Positions 1 to 8,448 are shown, counted from the first letter of the stretch. The stretch: DNA of 15,843 nucleotides from Chloroflexota bacterium (GCA_022571575.1 JACZXN010000009.1:1-15843), one strand, 5' to 3'. Program-made: numbers and translations. Notes: generated from the sequence alone by a model not told the origin.

Positions 1-1
1 T

Positions 2-655
2 CCCGGAGACATCTTCTATCTGCACAGCCGTTTGTTGGAGCGGTCCGCGCGCCTGGACCAGGCCCACGGCGGCGGCTCCATCACCGCCCTCCCGATCATC
101 GAAACGCAGGCGGGCGACGTCTCCGCGTACATCCCCACCAACGTGATCTCCATCACCGACGGCCAGATATATCTGGAGACTGAGCTGTTCAACTCCGGCA
201 TCCGCCCAGCGGTGAATGTGGGCCTTTCCGTATCCCGTGTGGGCGGCGCGGCCCAGACCAGGGCCATCCGCAAGGTGGCCGGCCAGCTTCGGCTGTCCTT
301 GGCCCAGTACCGGGAGCTGGCCACCTTCGCCCAGTTCGGCACCGCCGACTTGGACGCCGCCACCAGGGCCCAGTTGGCCCAGGGCCAATTGGCCACCGAG
401 GTGCTGAAGCAGGGTCAGTACGTGCCCCTGTCCCTCGAGAGCGAAGTGGTCATCCTCTTCGCGGTGAACGAGGGCCTGATGGTAGACGTTCCCATAGATA
501 GCGTAAGGGTATTTGAGGAACAACTCCTCCGGTACATCGCCGGTTCCCATCCCGAGATACTGACCGCCATCGCCGAGACCAAGGACCTGTCCGACGAATT
601 GTCGGCCAGCCTGACCAAGGCAATCAACGACTTCAAACCAACCTTCACCGGCTAG
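2..655 (+). CDS. atpA: F1F0 ATP synthase subunit alpha, C-terminal part (5' truncated by window edge)
   Basis: This is the non-catalytic nucleotide-binding subunit of the F1 head. Translation in frame from base 2 opens with [18 protein letters not shown] and continues through the very conserved stretch [39 protein letters not shown] and [13 protein letters not shown]. The Arg in SVSRVGG is the arginine finger that completes the catalytic site on the neighbouring beta subunit (family knowledge). The helical C-terminal domain ends with NDFKPTFTG and a TAG stop. Only 217 residues are present, against about 500 in the family, so some 285-300 residues and the start lie to the left. It is the first visible gene of the co-directional block alpha-gamma-beta-epsilon, the usual bacterial F1 order. 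Confidence 0.97.
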   Translation, partial: PGDIFYLHSRLLERSARLDQAHGGGSITALPIIETQAGDVSAYIPTNVISITDGQIYLETELFNSGIRPAVNVGLSVSRVGGAAQTRAIRKVAGQLRLSLAQYRELATFAQFGTADLDAATRAQLAQGQLATEVLKQGQYVPLSLESEVVILFAVNEGLMVDVPIDSVRVFEEQLLRYIAGSHPEILTAIAETKDLSDELSASLTKAINDFKPTFTG

Positions 656-708
656 CCGGGTCCGGAAGCCAGATCGGGAAGAAAATAGCCAGGTTCGGAA
701 GAAATAGA
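656..708 (+). repeat. Degenerate tandem repeat in the atpA-atpG spacer
   Basis: Three successive copies of a CC-A/G-G-rich unit fill the spacer. They are CCGGGTCCGGAAG (656-668), CCAGATCGGGAAGAAAATAG (669-688) and CCAGGTTCGGAAGAAATAGA (689-708). The first and third share 11 of 13 bases, and the second and third share the GGAAGAAA-ATAG core with a one-base indel. The last GGAAG (697-701) lies 10 bases before the atpG ATG and is the only Shine-Dalgarno-like element there. Repeating a purine-rich unit may simply reflect duplication of the ribosome-binding region. Confidence 0.6.
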
Positions 709-711
709 TAG

Positions 712-1575
712 ATGCCCAGCGTAAGAGACATACGTCGGCGGATCCGCAGCGTGGACAACACGGCCAAGGTAACCAATGCCATGTCGCTGATCGCCGCCTC
801 GAAGATGCGGCGGGCCCAGACCTCCGTGCTTGAAGGACGGCCCTACTCGGTCAAGATCCAAGAGGTCATCGCCCACCTGGCCGCTCAACCCACCGACGAC
901 GTGGCCGGGGCCCAGCCGTTGCTGGCCGTCCGCCCGGTGGAAAAGGCCACCGTGCTGATGATCAGCCCCGACCGGGGCCTGTGCGGGGGCCTGCACGCCA
1001 ACCTGAATCGGCGGGTCGGTCAGTTCATCTTGGAGCAACCGGTCCCGGTGCAGGCGATCGCGGTGGGCCGCAAGGGCCGGGACTTCATGGCCCGCACCAA
1101 CCAGGACCTGAAGGCGACGTTCACCGACCTGGGCGAAACGCCGCTTCTGATCGACACCCAAGCCATATCCCACATGATCATCGACTCCTACTCCGATGGC
1201 GAGGCTGACGAGGTCTACCTGGCCTACACCAGGTACGTCTCGACCATGACCCAAGAGCCGGTTATCGAAAAACTGCTCCCCATCGCCCCGGCGGAATTGA
1301 CCTCCGCCGAGAGGGTGGGATACATCTACGAGCCCGGCAACTTGGCGGTGCTGCAGAACCTGCTGCCCCGGTTCGTGGAGATGCAGGTCTACCACGCGAT
1401 CTTGGAGTCCATAGCCAGCGAACAATCGGCGCGGATGGTGGCCATGCGGGCCGCCACCGACAACGCCCGCGAGTTGTCCTCAGACCTGACCCTGACGATG
1501 AACAAGCTGCGGCAGGAGACCATCACCAACGAATTGCTTGATCTGATCGGCGGCCAGATGGCCATGGAAGGCTAG
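712..1575 (+). CDS. atpG: F1F0 ATP synthase subunit gamma
   Basis: This is the central rotor shaft of F1, which couples proton flow through F0 to catalysis in the beta subunits. The protein has 287 residues, normal for the family. The N-terminal helix has the signature PSVRDIRRRIRSVDNTAKVT followed by NAMSLIAASKMRRAQ. The globular middle holds the family motif SPDRGLCGGLHANLNR (about residues 84-99). The C-terminal helix has the hallmark ARMVAMRAATDNARELSSDL and ends ELLDLIGGQMAMEG. The two terminal helices form the antiparallel coiled coil that turns inside the alpha/beta ring. The ATG at 712 is the only start that preserves the N-terminal signature; a weak GGAAG lies 10 bases upstream. It sits between atpA and atpD in one transcription unit. 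Confidence 0.97.
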   Translation: MPSVRDIRRRIRSVDNTAKVTNAMSLIAASKMRRAQTSVLEGRPYSVKIQEVIAHLAAQPTDDVAGAQPLLAVRPVEKATVLMISPDRGLCGGLHANLNRRVGQFILEQPVPVQAIAVGRKGRDFMARTNQDLKATFTDLGETPLLIDTQAISHMIIDSYSDGEADEVYLAYTRYVSTMTQEPVIEKLLPIAPAELTSAERVGYIYEPGNLAVLQNLLPRFVEMQVYHAILESIASEQSARMVAMRAATDNARELSSDLTLTMNKLRQETITNELLDLIGGQMAMEG

Positions 1576-1591
1576 ATGCCCGCGGATAGTG

Positions 1592-3047
<1,456 letters not shown>

Positions 3048-3062
3048 GGTAGGTAACCAACC

Positions 3063-3500
3063 ATGCCGATGATGCTGGAGATAATCACCGCGGAGCGCCA
3101 GGTCTATTCCGACGAGGTTGACATGGTGATCGCTCCGGGAGTCGACGGGCAACTGGGTATCCTTCCCAAGCATGCCCCGTTGATGACCATATTGAAGCCC
3201 GGCGAATTGACCATCAGGAAGGACGGCCAGGATACGTACGTGGCCGTGTCCGGCGGCTTCATGGAGGTTCTGGGCAACCGGGTCAGCGTGCTGGCCGATG
3301 CCTGTGAACGCTCCGACGAGATCGATGAAGAGCGCGCCCAGCAGGCCATGCAACAGGCGCAAGAACGCCTGGCCAACCGGGGTTCGGACATGGAGTTGGA
3401 GCAGGCGATGGCCTCGATCCAACGTGCCCAGACCCGGCTCAATCTGGTGCGGCGCCGGAGGCCCCGGACCGGTCAGGCTCCTCCCGGAGGCTCCGCCTAA
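3063..3500 (+). CDS. atpC: F1F0 ATP synthase subunit epsilon
   Basis: This is the small rotor subunit bound to gamma; it links F1 to the c-ring and can act as a brake on ATP hydrolysis. The 145-residue protein has the N-terminal ten-stranded beta-sandwich with family motifs LEIITAERQVYSDEVDMVIA, DGQLGILPKHAPLMT and VSGGFMEVLGNRVSVLAD. A charged two-helix C-terminal domain rich in Glu, Gln and Arg follows (about residues 88-135), with a basic tail of RRRRPR type. It starts 15 bases after atpD. ATG 3063 has AGGT 8 bases upstream; ATGs at 3069 and 3072 are possible alternatives with poorer spacing. It is the last gene of the operon and is followed by a strong terminator. Confidence 0.95.
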   Translation: MPMMLEIITAERQVYSDEVDMVIAPGVDGQLGILPKHAPLMTILKPGELTIRKDGQDTYVAVSGGFMEVLGNRVSVLADACERSDEIDEERAQQAMQQAQERLANRGSDMELEQAMASIQRAQTRLNLVRRRRPRTGQAPPGGSA

Positions 3501-3527
3501 ACGCACCATCGGGCTAACAGGATCAAA

Positions 3528-3555
3528 AAAGGCCCCGGCGTCGGCCGGGGCCTTT
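3528..3555. terminator. Bidirectional rho-independent terminator between atpC and rex
   Basis: A perfect 12-bp stem AAAGGCCCCGGC / GCCGGGGCCTTT with a 4-base GTCG loop spans 3528-3555. On the minus strand the stem is followed by TTTTTT (complement of 3525-3530), so it is a textbook terminator for rex. On the plus strand the stem ends in TTTCATT, a shorter U-run, and would serve the atp operon. The genes on both sides converge on it, which fits a shared terminator. Confidence 0.92.
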
Positions 3556-3585
3556 CATTGTTCGAGGTCCGCGGTCCAAACGGGG

Positions 3586-4236
3586 TTATTCGTCGTTGAT
3601 GTAATAGGTCATGGACTGGAGGGATAGGACTGGGTCGATGTTGCGTATCCGGATGCCGTCGGGCACCTGGGGGGTGATCGGCGCGTAATTCAGTATGGCC
3701 CGGACGCCACAGGCCACCAACTGGTCAACCACGTTCTGGGTGAATTCGACCGGGACGGCGACGATGGCGATGCTGATCTTCTCTCTGCCCACCACCTCGT
3801 CCAACTCGTCCATGTCCCGCACCACCAGGCCGCCGATGGACTCGCCGACGACCTTGTTGTTGAGGTCGAACGCCGCGACCAGATGGAAGCCGTCGGGGTT
3901 GAATCCGGGGTAGCTCAAGATGGCCCGGCCCAGGCGGCCGACGCCGACCACGGCGACGTTCCAAGGGGAGTTGATGCCCAGTATCTGCCGCAGGCGGTCC
4001 AACAGGTCGCGCACGCTGTACCCGCGGCCCTGCTTGCCGAAACGCCCGAAATAGCTGAGGTCCTTGCGTATCTGGGCGGGGGTCACCTGGAGCTTCTCGC
4101 CCAGTTGCTGGGAGCTAACCACCTGGGTCCCGTCCTCCAGCAGCCGGTTCAGTATCCGCACATATAGCGGAAGCCGACTGATGACAACCTCGGGCACTTC
4201 CGAGCGGCTCTGTCGGGACGCGGAGTTGGGAGCCAT
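3586..4236 (-). CDS. rex: Redox-sensing transcriptional repressor Rex
   Basis: Rex is a homodimeric repressor that leaves DNA when the NADH/NAD+ ratio rises and controls respiration and fermentation genes. The 216-residue protein has the N-terminal winged helix (about 16-85) with the family DNA-contact stretch QIRKDLSYFGRFGKQGRGY (55-73). A Rossmann NADH domain follows, with VVGVGRLG (Gly98, Gly100, Gly103), the ribose-binding Asp124 in AAFDLN and the NYAPITPQVPDGIRIRNID stretch (183-201). The C-terminal helix LQSMTYYI is the domain-swap element. The start has AAGGAA about 10 bases upstream. It is convergent to the ATP synthase operon, ends at its shared terminator, and is divergent from ylxP. 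Its neighbours suggest control of energy metabolism, but no site matching the known TTGTGAA-N6-TTCACAA operator was seen in the window. Confidence 0.96.
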   Translation of the reverse strand: MAPNSASRQSRSEVPEVVISRLPLYVRILNRLLEDGTQVVSSQQLGEKLQVTPAQIRKDLSYFGRFGKQGRGYSVRDLLDRLRQILGINSPWNVAVVGVGRLGRAILSYPGFNPDGFHLVAAFDLNNKVVGESIGGLVVRDMDELDEVVGREKISIAIVAVPVEFTQNVVDQLVACGVRAILNYAPITPQVPDGIRIRNIDPVLSLQSMTYYINDE

Positions 4237-4339
4237 TGCGTTTCAGTTCCTTCACCGACGGCTTTCTGTTGGCAAAATGACCGAAACAGACGGCCAGAGG
4301 GTGAACCAGGACTTCTAAGTGGGCGATGGGCGGCGCAAA

Positions 4340-4369
4340 TTCGGATTACGCCTGTCTATAATCTATAAT
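4340..4369 (+). promoter_or_regulatory. Candidate promoter for ylxP with two adjacent TATAAT boxes
   Basis: Two perfect TATAAT hexamers lie at 4357-4362 and 4364-4369, separated by one base. A weak -35 TTCGGA (4340-4345) is 18 bases upstream of the second box. Transcription would begin near 4376, giving a leader of about 75 bases before the ylxP start. The AT-rich block is in the rex/ylxP divergent spacer (4237-4451). Confidence 0.55.
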
Positions 4370-4422
4370 GTAGGGTCAATGCGAGTCAAGAACTTGCCCC
4401 ATCAAACGATTCCTTTTCCGGC

Positions 4423-4446
4423 CCCGGCGGGCCGTCGGCCGGGAGG
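4423..4446 (+). promoter_or_regulatory. GC hairpin overlapping the ylxP Shine-Dalgarno; SD that sets the TTG start
   Basis: CCCGGC (4423-4428) can pair with GCCGGG (4438-4443) around a 9-base loop. The right arm covers the first bases of GGGAGG (4441-4446), the Shine-Dalgarno placed 5 bases before the TTG start of ylxP. When formed, the hairpin could partly hide the ribosome-binding site. The pairing is visible in the sequence, but the region is so GC-rich that it may be incidental. Confidence 0.35.
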
Positions 4447-4451
4447 TCCCA

Positions 4452-4745
4452 TTGCACATAGGCGTTTGCCGAATCATGCTCCATCTGCCCGAATCAGGCA
4501 GCCTCAAGGACAAGCGGCAGGTGGCCCGGTCCCTCTCCGCCCGCATCCGCAACAAGTTCAACGTCGCGGTGGCCGAGGTGGAAGACCAGGAACTGTGGCA
4601 GCGGCTGACCCTGGCGGTTTGCTGCGTGAGCACCGACCCGGCCCACGCCAACGAGATGGTCTCCAAAGTTGTCGCCTTCATCGAAGAGTCGCGGCGAGAC
4701 CTGGAGCTGTTGGACTATCAGACGGAGATCATTTCAGGGGTCTAG
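4452..4745 (+). CDS. DUF503 / YlxP-like small protein
   Basis: This 97-residue protein belongs to the DUF503 (YlxP) family of small alpha/beta proteins, often found in the nusA-infB-rbfA region and suspected to help translation or ribosome maturation; the exact role is not settled. The recognisable family pattern is IGVCRIMLHLPESGSLKDKR followed by VARSLSARIRNKFNVAVAEVE, then QELWQRLTLAVCCVSTDPAHA. The reading starts at TTG, because GGGAGG sits 5 bases upstream and because family members begin at this point; no in-frame ATG precedes the motif. Here it stands alone, away from infB or rbfA, divergent from rex. It converges on the alpha/beta hydrolase with a 19-base gap and no obvious terminator between. 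Confidence 0.88.
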   Translation: MHIGVCRIMLHLPESGSLKDKRQVARSLSARIRNKFNVAVAEVEDQELWQRLTLAVCCVSTDPAHANEMVSKVVAFIEESRRDLELLDYQTEIISGV

Positions 4746-4764
4746 CGCCGGGGTCTTTGGCGTC

Positions 4765-5622
4765 CTACTGGATCCCGGCGAGGAACGACTCTATCGCCCC
4801 CCAGTACTGTTCCGCGGCGGCTAGGTAAGTGTCGTTGTGGTCCGCTCCCGCCAGCACCTGGAACCGTTTCGGCTGGTTGGCGGCTTCGTAGAGTTTGCGG
4901 GCCTGGGATATGGGAACGATGTCGTCCTGGTCGCCGTGGAGCACCAGAACGGGGACGTTGAGCTTTTGGATGCGGGATATGGTGTCGTAGTGGTTTCGGA
5001 CCAGCCAACCCGCCGGTGGGAAGGGCAGCGCTAATCTGGCCATATCGCGGACGGACGCGAAGGGCGAAACCAGCACCATGGCCATGGGCGGCCGGGTCAA
5101 CGATAGCTCAACCGCCACCGCCGCGCCCAGAGAATGGCCCTGATAGACGATCCGGTCTTGGTCCACGTCGGGCCGGGACAACAGATATTTCAAGGCGGCC
5201 CGGGAGTCCAGGTAGGTGCCCTTCTCCGACGGTTTGCCTTCGCTCTCGCCATAGCCCCGGTAATCGAAGATAAAGATGTTGGCCCCGGTCCGTTGGTGGG
5301 CCCGGGCCAGCTCATCGACCCGGTGGCCATTGTTGCCTCCGTTGCCGTGGAACCACAGCCAGGTAACATTGGACCCGGCATCGGCCCTTCCGGGAATGAA
5401 CCAACCCTGCAGGGTCAGGCCGTCTGAGGTCTGGATGCGGACATCTTCGTATTCCAGGCCGGCGTCGCTGGGCGTGTATAACAACTCGGCTGTGGGGAAG
5501 AACACAAACCGCTTTTCCAACTGAGTCCAGAGCACGAGGAAGGTCACTCCATAGGCCAGAGAGGTCCCAACGGCGACGCTGATCAGGACCAGCCCAACGC
5601 GCCTGATCATGACCCGAGCCAT
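4765..5622 (-). CDS. Membrane-anchored alpha/beta hydrolase (ABHD13/BEM46-like)
   Basis: This is a serine hydrolase of the alpha/beta fold, substrate unknown. In 285 residues it has an N-terminal hydrophobic helix (about 9-31) after MARVMIRR, which predicts a signal anchor with the catalytic part outside. After it come the FFPTAELLYTPSDAGLEYEDV lead-in typical of the BEM46/ABHD13 group, the oxyanion segment FHGNGGN (91-97), the FDYRGYGESEGKPSE stretch, the nucleophile elbow GHSLG (Ser164), the acid in HGDQDD (probably Asp233) and the catalytic His262 in GADHND. The triad is complete. It is the last gene of the minus-strand cluster, 44 bases after the receiver-like gene, and may or may not belong to that operon functionally. 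Thioesterase, lipase or peptidase activity cannot be told apart from sequence. Confidence 0.9.
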   Translation of the reverse strand: MARVMIRRVGLVLISVAVGTSLAYGVTFLVLWTQLEKRFVFFPTAELLYTPSDAGLEYEDVRIQTSDGLTLQGWFIPGRADAGSNVTWLWFHGNGGNNGHRVDELARAHQRTGANIFIFDYRGYGESEGKPSEKGTYLDSRAALKYLLSRPDVDQDRIVYQGHSLGAAVAVELSLTRPPMAMVLVSPFASVRDMARLALPFPPAGWLVRNHYDTISRIQKLNVPVLVLHGDQDDIVPISQARKLYEAANQPKRFQVLAGADHNDTYLAAAEQYWGAIESFLAGIQ

Positions 5623-5666
5623 TATCTTCGCCTAGAACAGCTTGGACGAATGATGGCGTCCTGGTG

Positions 5667-6056
5667 TCAACTCGATGCCGACGCGCCCCGGGTGGCCAAC
5701 AACTCTGGCAAACCTTCGGAGAAGTCCCGTTTGATCAGGACGGCGTCGCTGCCCAGTTCACGGGCTTTCCGCAGGGCTCCCGGCTCGCCGTGGGGGCCGT
5801 AGGCGACGACCCGGGTCTCCCGCGCACCCGCCAACTTCAGAGCCTTCAGATCATTCAGGGCCTCGGTCCACACGGGCTCGTCCATCTCCAGGTCCACCAG
5901 CACCAACGTCACGTTATGGGATGCCGCCGCCTCCATGAGCTTGGCGGCGGTGGACGCGCTGACCGTATCCATCCCTCCCGCTTCGGCGGCCGCCTCGATA
6001 CGGGGCATGAAGAAGAGGTTGCTGGTGAGGACGAGTACCGTTTCTTTGTCAGCCAT
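5667..6056 (-). CDS. Receiver-like (pseudo-response regulator) single-domain protein
   Basis: This 129-residue protein has the alternating beta/alpha pattern of a CheY-type receiver: VLVLTS (beta1), TVSAS (beta2), VTLVLVDLEM (beta3), TRVVAYGPHG (beta4) and DAVLIKRDF (beta5). Asp55 is at the place of the phosphoacceptor and Lys109 at the place of the conserved lysine. However, the pair of acidic residues that should follow beta1 is replaced by TSNLFF, and the Thr/Ser after beta4 is replaced by Tyr-Gly. Magnesium-dependent phosphorylation is therefore doubtful, and it may be an atypical receiver that senses or binds something else. It has no output domain. It lies 16 bases after the zinc-ribbon gene and 44 before the hydrolase. 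The family call rests on fold pattern only. Confidence 0.65.
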   Translation of the reverse strand: MADKETVLVLTSNLFFMPRIEAAAEAGGMDTVSASTAAKLMEAAASHNVTLVLVDLEMDEPVWTEALNDLKALKLAGARETRVVAYGPHGEPGALRKARELGSDAVLIKRDFSEGLPELLATRGASASS

Positions 6057-6072
6057 GGGTTTCGACCTGAAG

Positions 6073-6330
6073 TTAGATTTTAGGGGACCGGGAAGACCGG
6101 TCTGAGAAAGGCACGGCGGGCACCGCCTTTGGATAGCTCCGCTGCTCTTTCTCGATGGACTCCAGGCGCCCGGCCACGTCGCGGACCACCGGGCGGTCAG
6201 CCTGGCATTTGGGACACCACGCCTGCTCCTTGGTGGAGAGCATCATGTTGTCCTTCTTGACCGACACGGTCTCGATCTCAGTCCCGCATTCGCCACAGGA
6301 ACGGATGATATTCACTTCGTTGATGGGCAT
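6073..6330 (-). CDS. Small zinc-ribbon protein coupled to the Fe-S oxidoreductase
   Basis: This 85-residue protein has two CxxC knuckles, Cys12-GE-Cys15 and Cys39-PK-Cys42, spaced as in a zinc ribbon. A charged helix (about 50-66) and a Pro/Ser/Arg-rich tail follow. The function is unknown; zinc ribbons of this size serve as nucleic-acid binders, metal chaperones or small assembly factors. The start ATG overlaps the TAA stop of the upstream oxidoreductase by one base (TAATG), and its Shine-Dalgarno GGAG (complement of 6336-6339) lies inside the last codons of that gene. Its translation is therefore very probably coupled to that of the enzyme, which argues for a shared job, such as maturation or regulation of the membrane complex. 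That job is inference. Confidence 0.8.
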   Translation of the reverse strand: MPINEVNIIRSCGECGTEIETVSVKKDNMMLSTKEQAWCPKCQADRPVVRDVAGRLESIEKEQRSYPKAVPAVPFSDRSSRSPKI

Positions 6331-8360
6331 TATAACTCCAGGCTTTCGGCCAGAATCTCAAGCACGTCTTTGGCGTCTTTCTCGGCGTCCATCCCCTTGG
6401 CCTGGATGCCCTCGGTCATCATCTGGAGGCAGAAGGGACAGGACACGCCCACGGTCTGGGCCTCCGTCTCCAGGAATTGGTCGGTGCGGACGTGGTTCAC
6501 CCTTTCCCCCTGGCTCTCTTCGATCCACATGTGCCCGCCGCCGGCGCCGCAGCAGAAACCCCGCTCGCGGCAGCGGGAGCCCATCTCCACCAACTTGAGC
6601 CCAGGGATGGCCTTGGCCACGTCGCGCGGCTCGTCGTAGATGCCGTTGTGGCGGCCCAAGAAGCAGGAGTCGTGGTAGGCCATGGTGACATTCATCATCT
6701 TCACGGGTTTGATCTTGCCCGCCTTGATGAGTTGATCGACGAACTGGCTGTAGTGGAGAACCTCGTAGTTCCCTCCCAACTGGGGGTATTCGTTCTTCAT
6801 GGTGTTGAAGCAGTGAGGACAGATGGTCACCACTTTCTTCACGTTGTAGCGGTTCAGGGTCTCGATGTTCTGCTGGGCCAGCATCTGGAACAGGTACTCA
6901 TTGCCCATGCGCCGCGCCGGATCGCCGGTGCAGGTTTCCTCGTCGCCCAGGATGGCGAAGTCCACCCCGGCGGCCTTCAGCACCTTGGCCATGGACCGGG
7001 CGATGCCCTGGCTGCGCTGTTCCAGGGCCGGGGTGCAGCCGACCCAGAATAGCACCTCGGCATCGGGTTTCTCAGCCAGGGTGGGCACCCCCAGTCCCTC
7101 CGCCCAATCGGTGCGGGAATACTGGGTGCCGCGCCAGGGGTGGCCCCGCTGTTCCATGCTGAGCAACGCGTTCATGGCCGACTCGGGGACCTTGGATTCT
7201 TCCAAGACCAGATAGCGGCGCATGTCCATGATGGTTGGCACGTGCTCCACAACCACGGGGCATTCCTCCATGCAGGCGCCGCAGTTCAGGCAGTCCCAGA
7301 TGGCGGCCTCGGAGATGGCCCCGCCCAGGATGGGCGAGGGCTCCACATGGTCCGGGTTTCGCTCTCCCTGATGGCCGATGGCCACCATGTGGTCCTTCAG
7401 GTTCTCCACGATGTGCATGGGCGAGAGCTGTTTGCCGGTCAGGTTGGCGGGGCAGACGTCGGTGCAGCGGCCGCACACCGCGCAGGCGTAACCGTCCAAC
7501 AGTTGCTTCCAGGTGAAGTCCTGGACGCGCCCCGCGCCGAATTTCTCGGTGTTTTCCAGGTCCATGAGGGGAAGTGCCCCCCGGGGCTCCAAGGACCGGA
7601 AGTAGGCGTTCACCGGGGCCGCGAACATGTGCATGTGCTTGGTGAAGGGGATGTAGACCGTGAAAACCAGGATGATGGACAGATGGGTCCACCAGAAAAC
7701 GCCCTGCAGGATGTTGGCGGCGCCGGCGCCCAGGCCCCAACCGGTGAACAGATTGCCCAGGGCGCTGCCGATGAGGACGTCGGCCTCGGGGCCGGTCCCA
7801 CCCTGGGCCACCCAGAACGCATGGGTCAGCAGGGTGGAGGCCATCAAACCGCCGATCAGGACAACGATGATCAGGGCGTCCGAGTGACGGGTCAGATCAT
7901 AGCTGAGACGGTGGGGTTTCAGCACCCATCTGCGGACGAACGCCCAGACCAGGACGGCGAACATAACGGCGGCCAGGATGTCCAGATAGCTGCTGTAGAC
8001 CCTGACCCCGGTCTCGGTGAGCAGCCACTCGGGGAATCCCCGCCACGCCGAGCCGGCGAAGATGAAGATGCCGTAGCTGAGCATGAAGGTCAGGAAGCCC
8101 CAGAAGATGATGGCGTGGCCGATCCCGGCGTAGTCGCCGTACTTCACCCGCTGCAAGACCTTCTGTTGGCCGAGGGCAATGAGCAGCGCTCCGTTCAACC
8201 TTTTCAAGGGGTGGTCGAACCGGGCGCTCTCTTTGCCCTGGAGCACCAGGCGGACGACCCTGGAGTAAAACGCGTAATTGAATACCGCCAGGGCCAGCCC
8301 CAGCAAAACGAATACGGCGACCCATAGGGGGAGCGCGCCAATATCTCCGGGAGGGACCAA
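6330..8360 (-). CDS. Membrane HdrD-like Fe-S oxidoreductase: NarI-like cytochrome b + 2x[4Fe-4S] + 2 CCG domains (probable ETF:menaquinone oxidoreductase)
   Basis: This 676-residue fusion has three parts. The N-terminal part (about 1-245) has five hydrophobic helices (near 10-32, 80-103, 124-143, 161-183, 216-238) with histidines such as His82, His180, His226 and His242 that could bind heme b, as in NarI or HdrE. The middle has two ferredoxin motifs, Cys293/296/299/303 and Cys357/360/363/367. The C-terminal part has two cysteine-rich CCG domains of the HdrB/HdrD/GlpC type. The first is VGCTPALEQRS, ETCTGDPARRMGNE, CPHC; the second is YHDSCFLGRHN, GFCCGAGGGHMW, CPFC. Proteins with this layout transfer electrons between ETF (or a thiol/flavin donor) and menaquinone in syntrophs and other anaerobes. 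No etfAB is in the window, so the donor is not shown. The TTG start at 8360 has AAGGTG upstream and an in-frame stop just before it. It begins the cluster with the zinc ribbon. Confidence 0.9.
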   Translation of the reverse strand: MVPPGDIGALPLWVAVFVLLGLALAVFNYAFYSRVVRLVLQGKESARFDHPLKRLNGALLIALGQQKVLQRVKYGDYAGIGHAIIFWGFLTFMLSYGIFIFAGSAWRGFPEWLLTETGVRVYSSYLDILAAVMFAVLVWAFVRRWVLKPHRLSYDLTRHSDALIIVVLIGGLMASTLLTHAFWVAQGGTGPEADVLIGSALGNLFTGWGLGAGAANILQGVFWWTHLSIILVFTVYIPFTKHMHMFAAPVNAYFRSLEPRGALPLMDLENTEKFGAGRVQDFTWKQLLDGYACAVCGRCTDVCPANLTGKQLSPMHIVENLKDHMVAIGHQGERNPDHVEPSPILGGAISEAAIWDCLNCGACMEECPVVVEHVPTIMDMRRYLVLEESKVPESAMNALLSMEQRGHPWRGTQYSRTDWAEGLGVPTLAEKPDAEVLFWVGCTPALEQRSQGIARSMAKVLKAAGVDFAILGDEETCTGDPARRMGNEYLFQMLAQQNIETLNRYNVKKVVTICPHCFNTMKNEYPQLGGNYEVLHYSQFVDQLIKAGKIKPVKMMNVTMAYHDSCFLGRHNGIYDEPRDVAKAIPGLKLVEMGSRCRERGFCCGAGGGHMWIEESQGERVNHVRTDQFLETEAQTVGVSCPFCLQMMTEGIQAKGMDAEKDAKDVLEILAESLEL

Positions 8361-8448
8361 TCTCTACACCTTCTTCTCCGGACGGTGGGCCGCCCGGTCA
8401 ATTATCGATCTGGCCATTTGGGTGCCGTCAGTTTTCCGGCGCCCTCAG

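Noticed and set aside
652..1425. A 257-codon minus-strand frame over atpG
   Set aside because: Antisense shadow of atpG with no recognisable motif.
4251..4304. TTCACC...GGTGAA as a Rex operator in front of rex
   Set aside because: The two half sites are over 40 bases apart, whereas Rex sites are compact 18-20 bp dyads; short arms like these are expected by chance.
4319..4828. A 169-codon plus-strand frame overlapping ylxP
   Set aside because: Arg/Pro/Gly-rich translation typical of an out-of-frame GC-rich shadow; the DUF503 frame is clearly the real one.
7140..8327. A 395-codon open frame opposite the Fe-S oxidoreductase
   Set aside because: It is a shadow frame; the minus-strand reading has heme-type helices and complete cysteine motifs, while this one has only biased composition.
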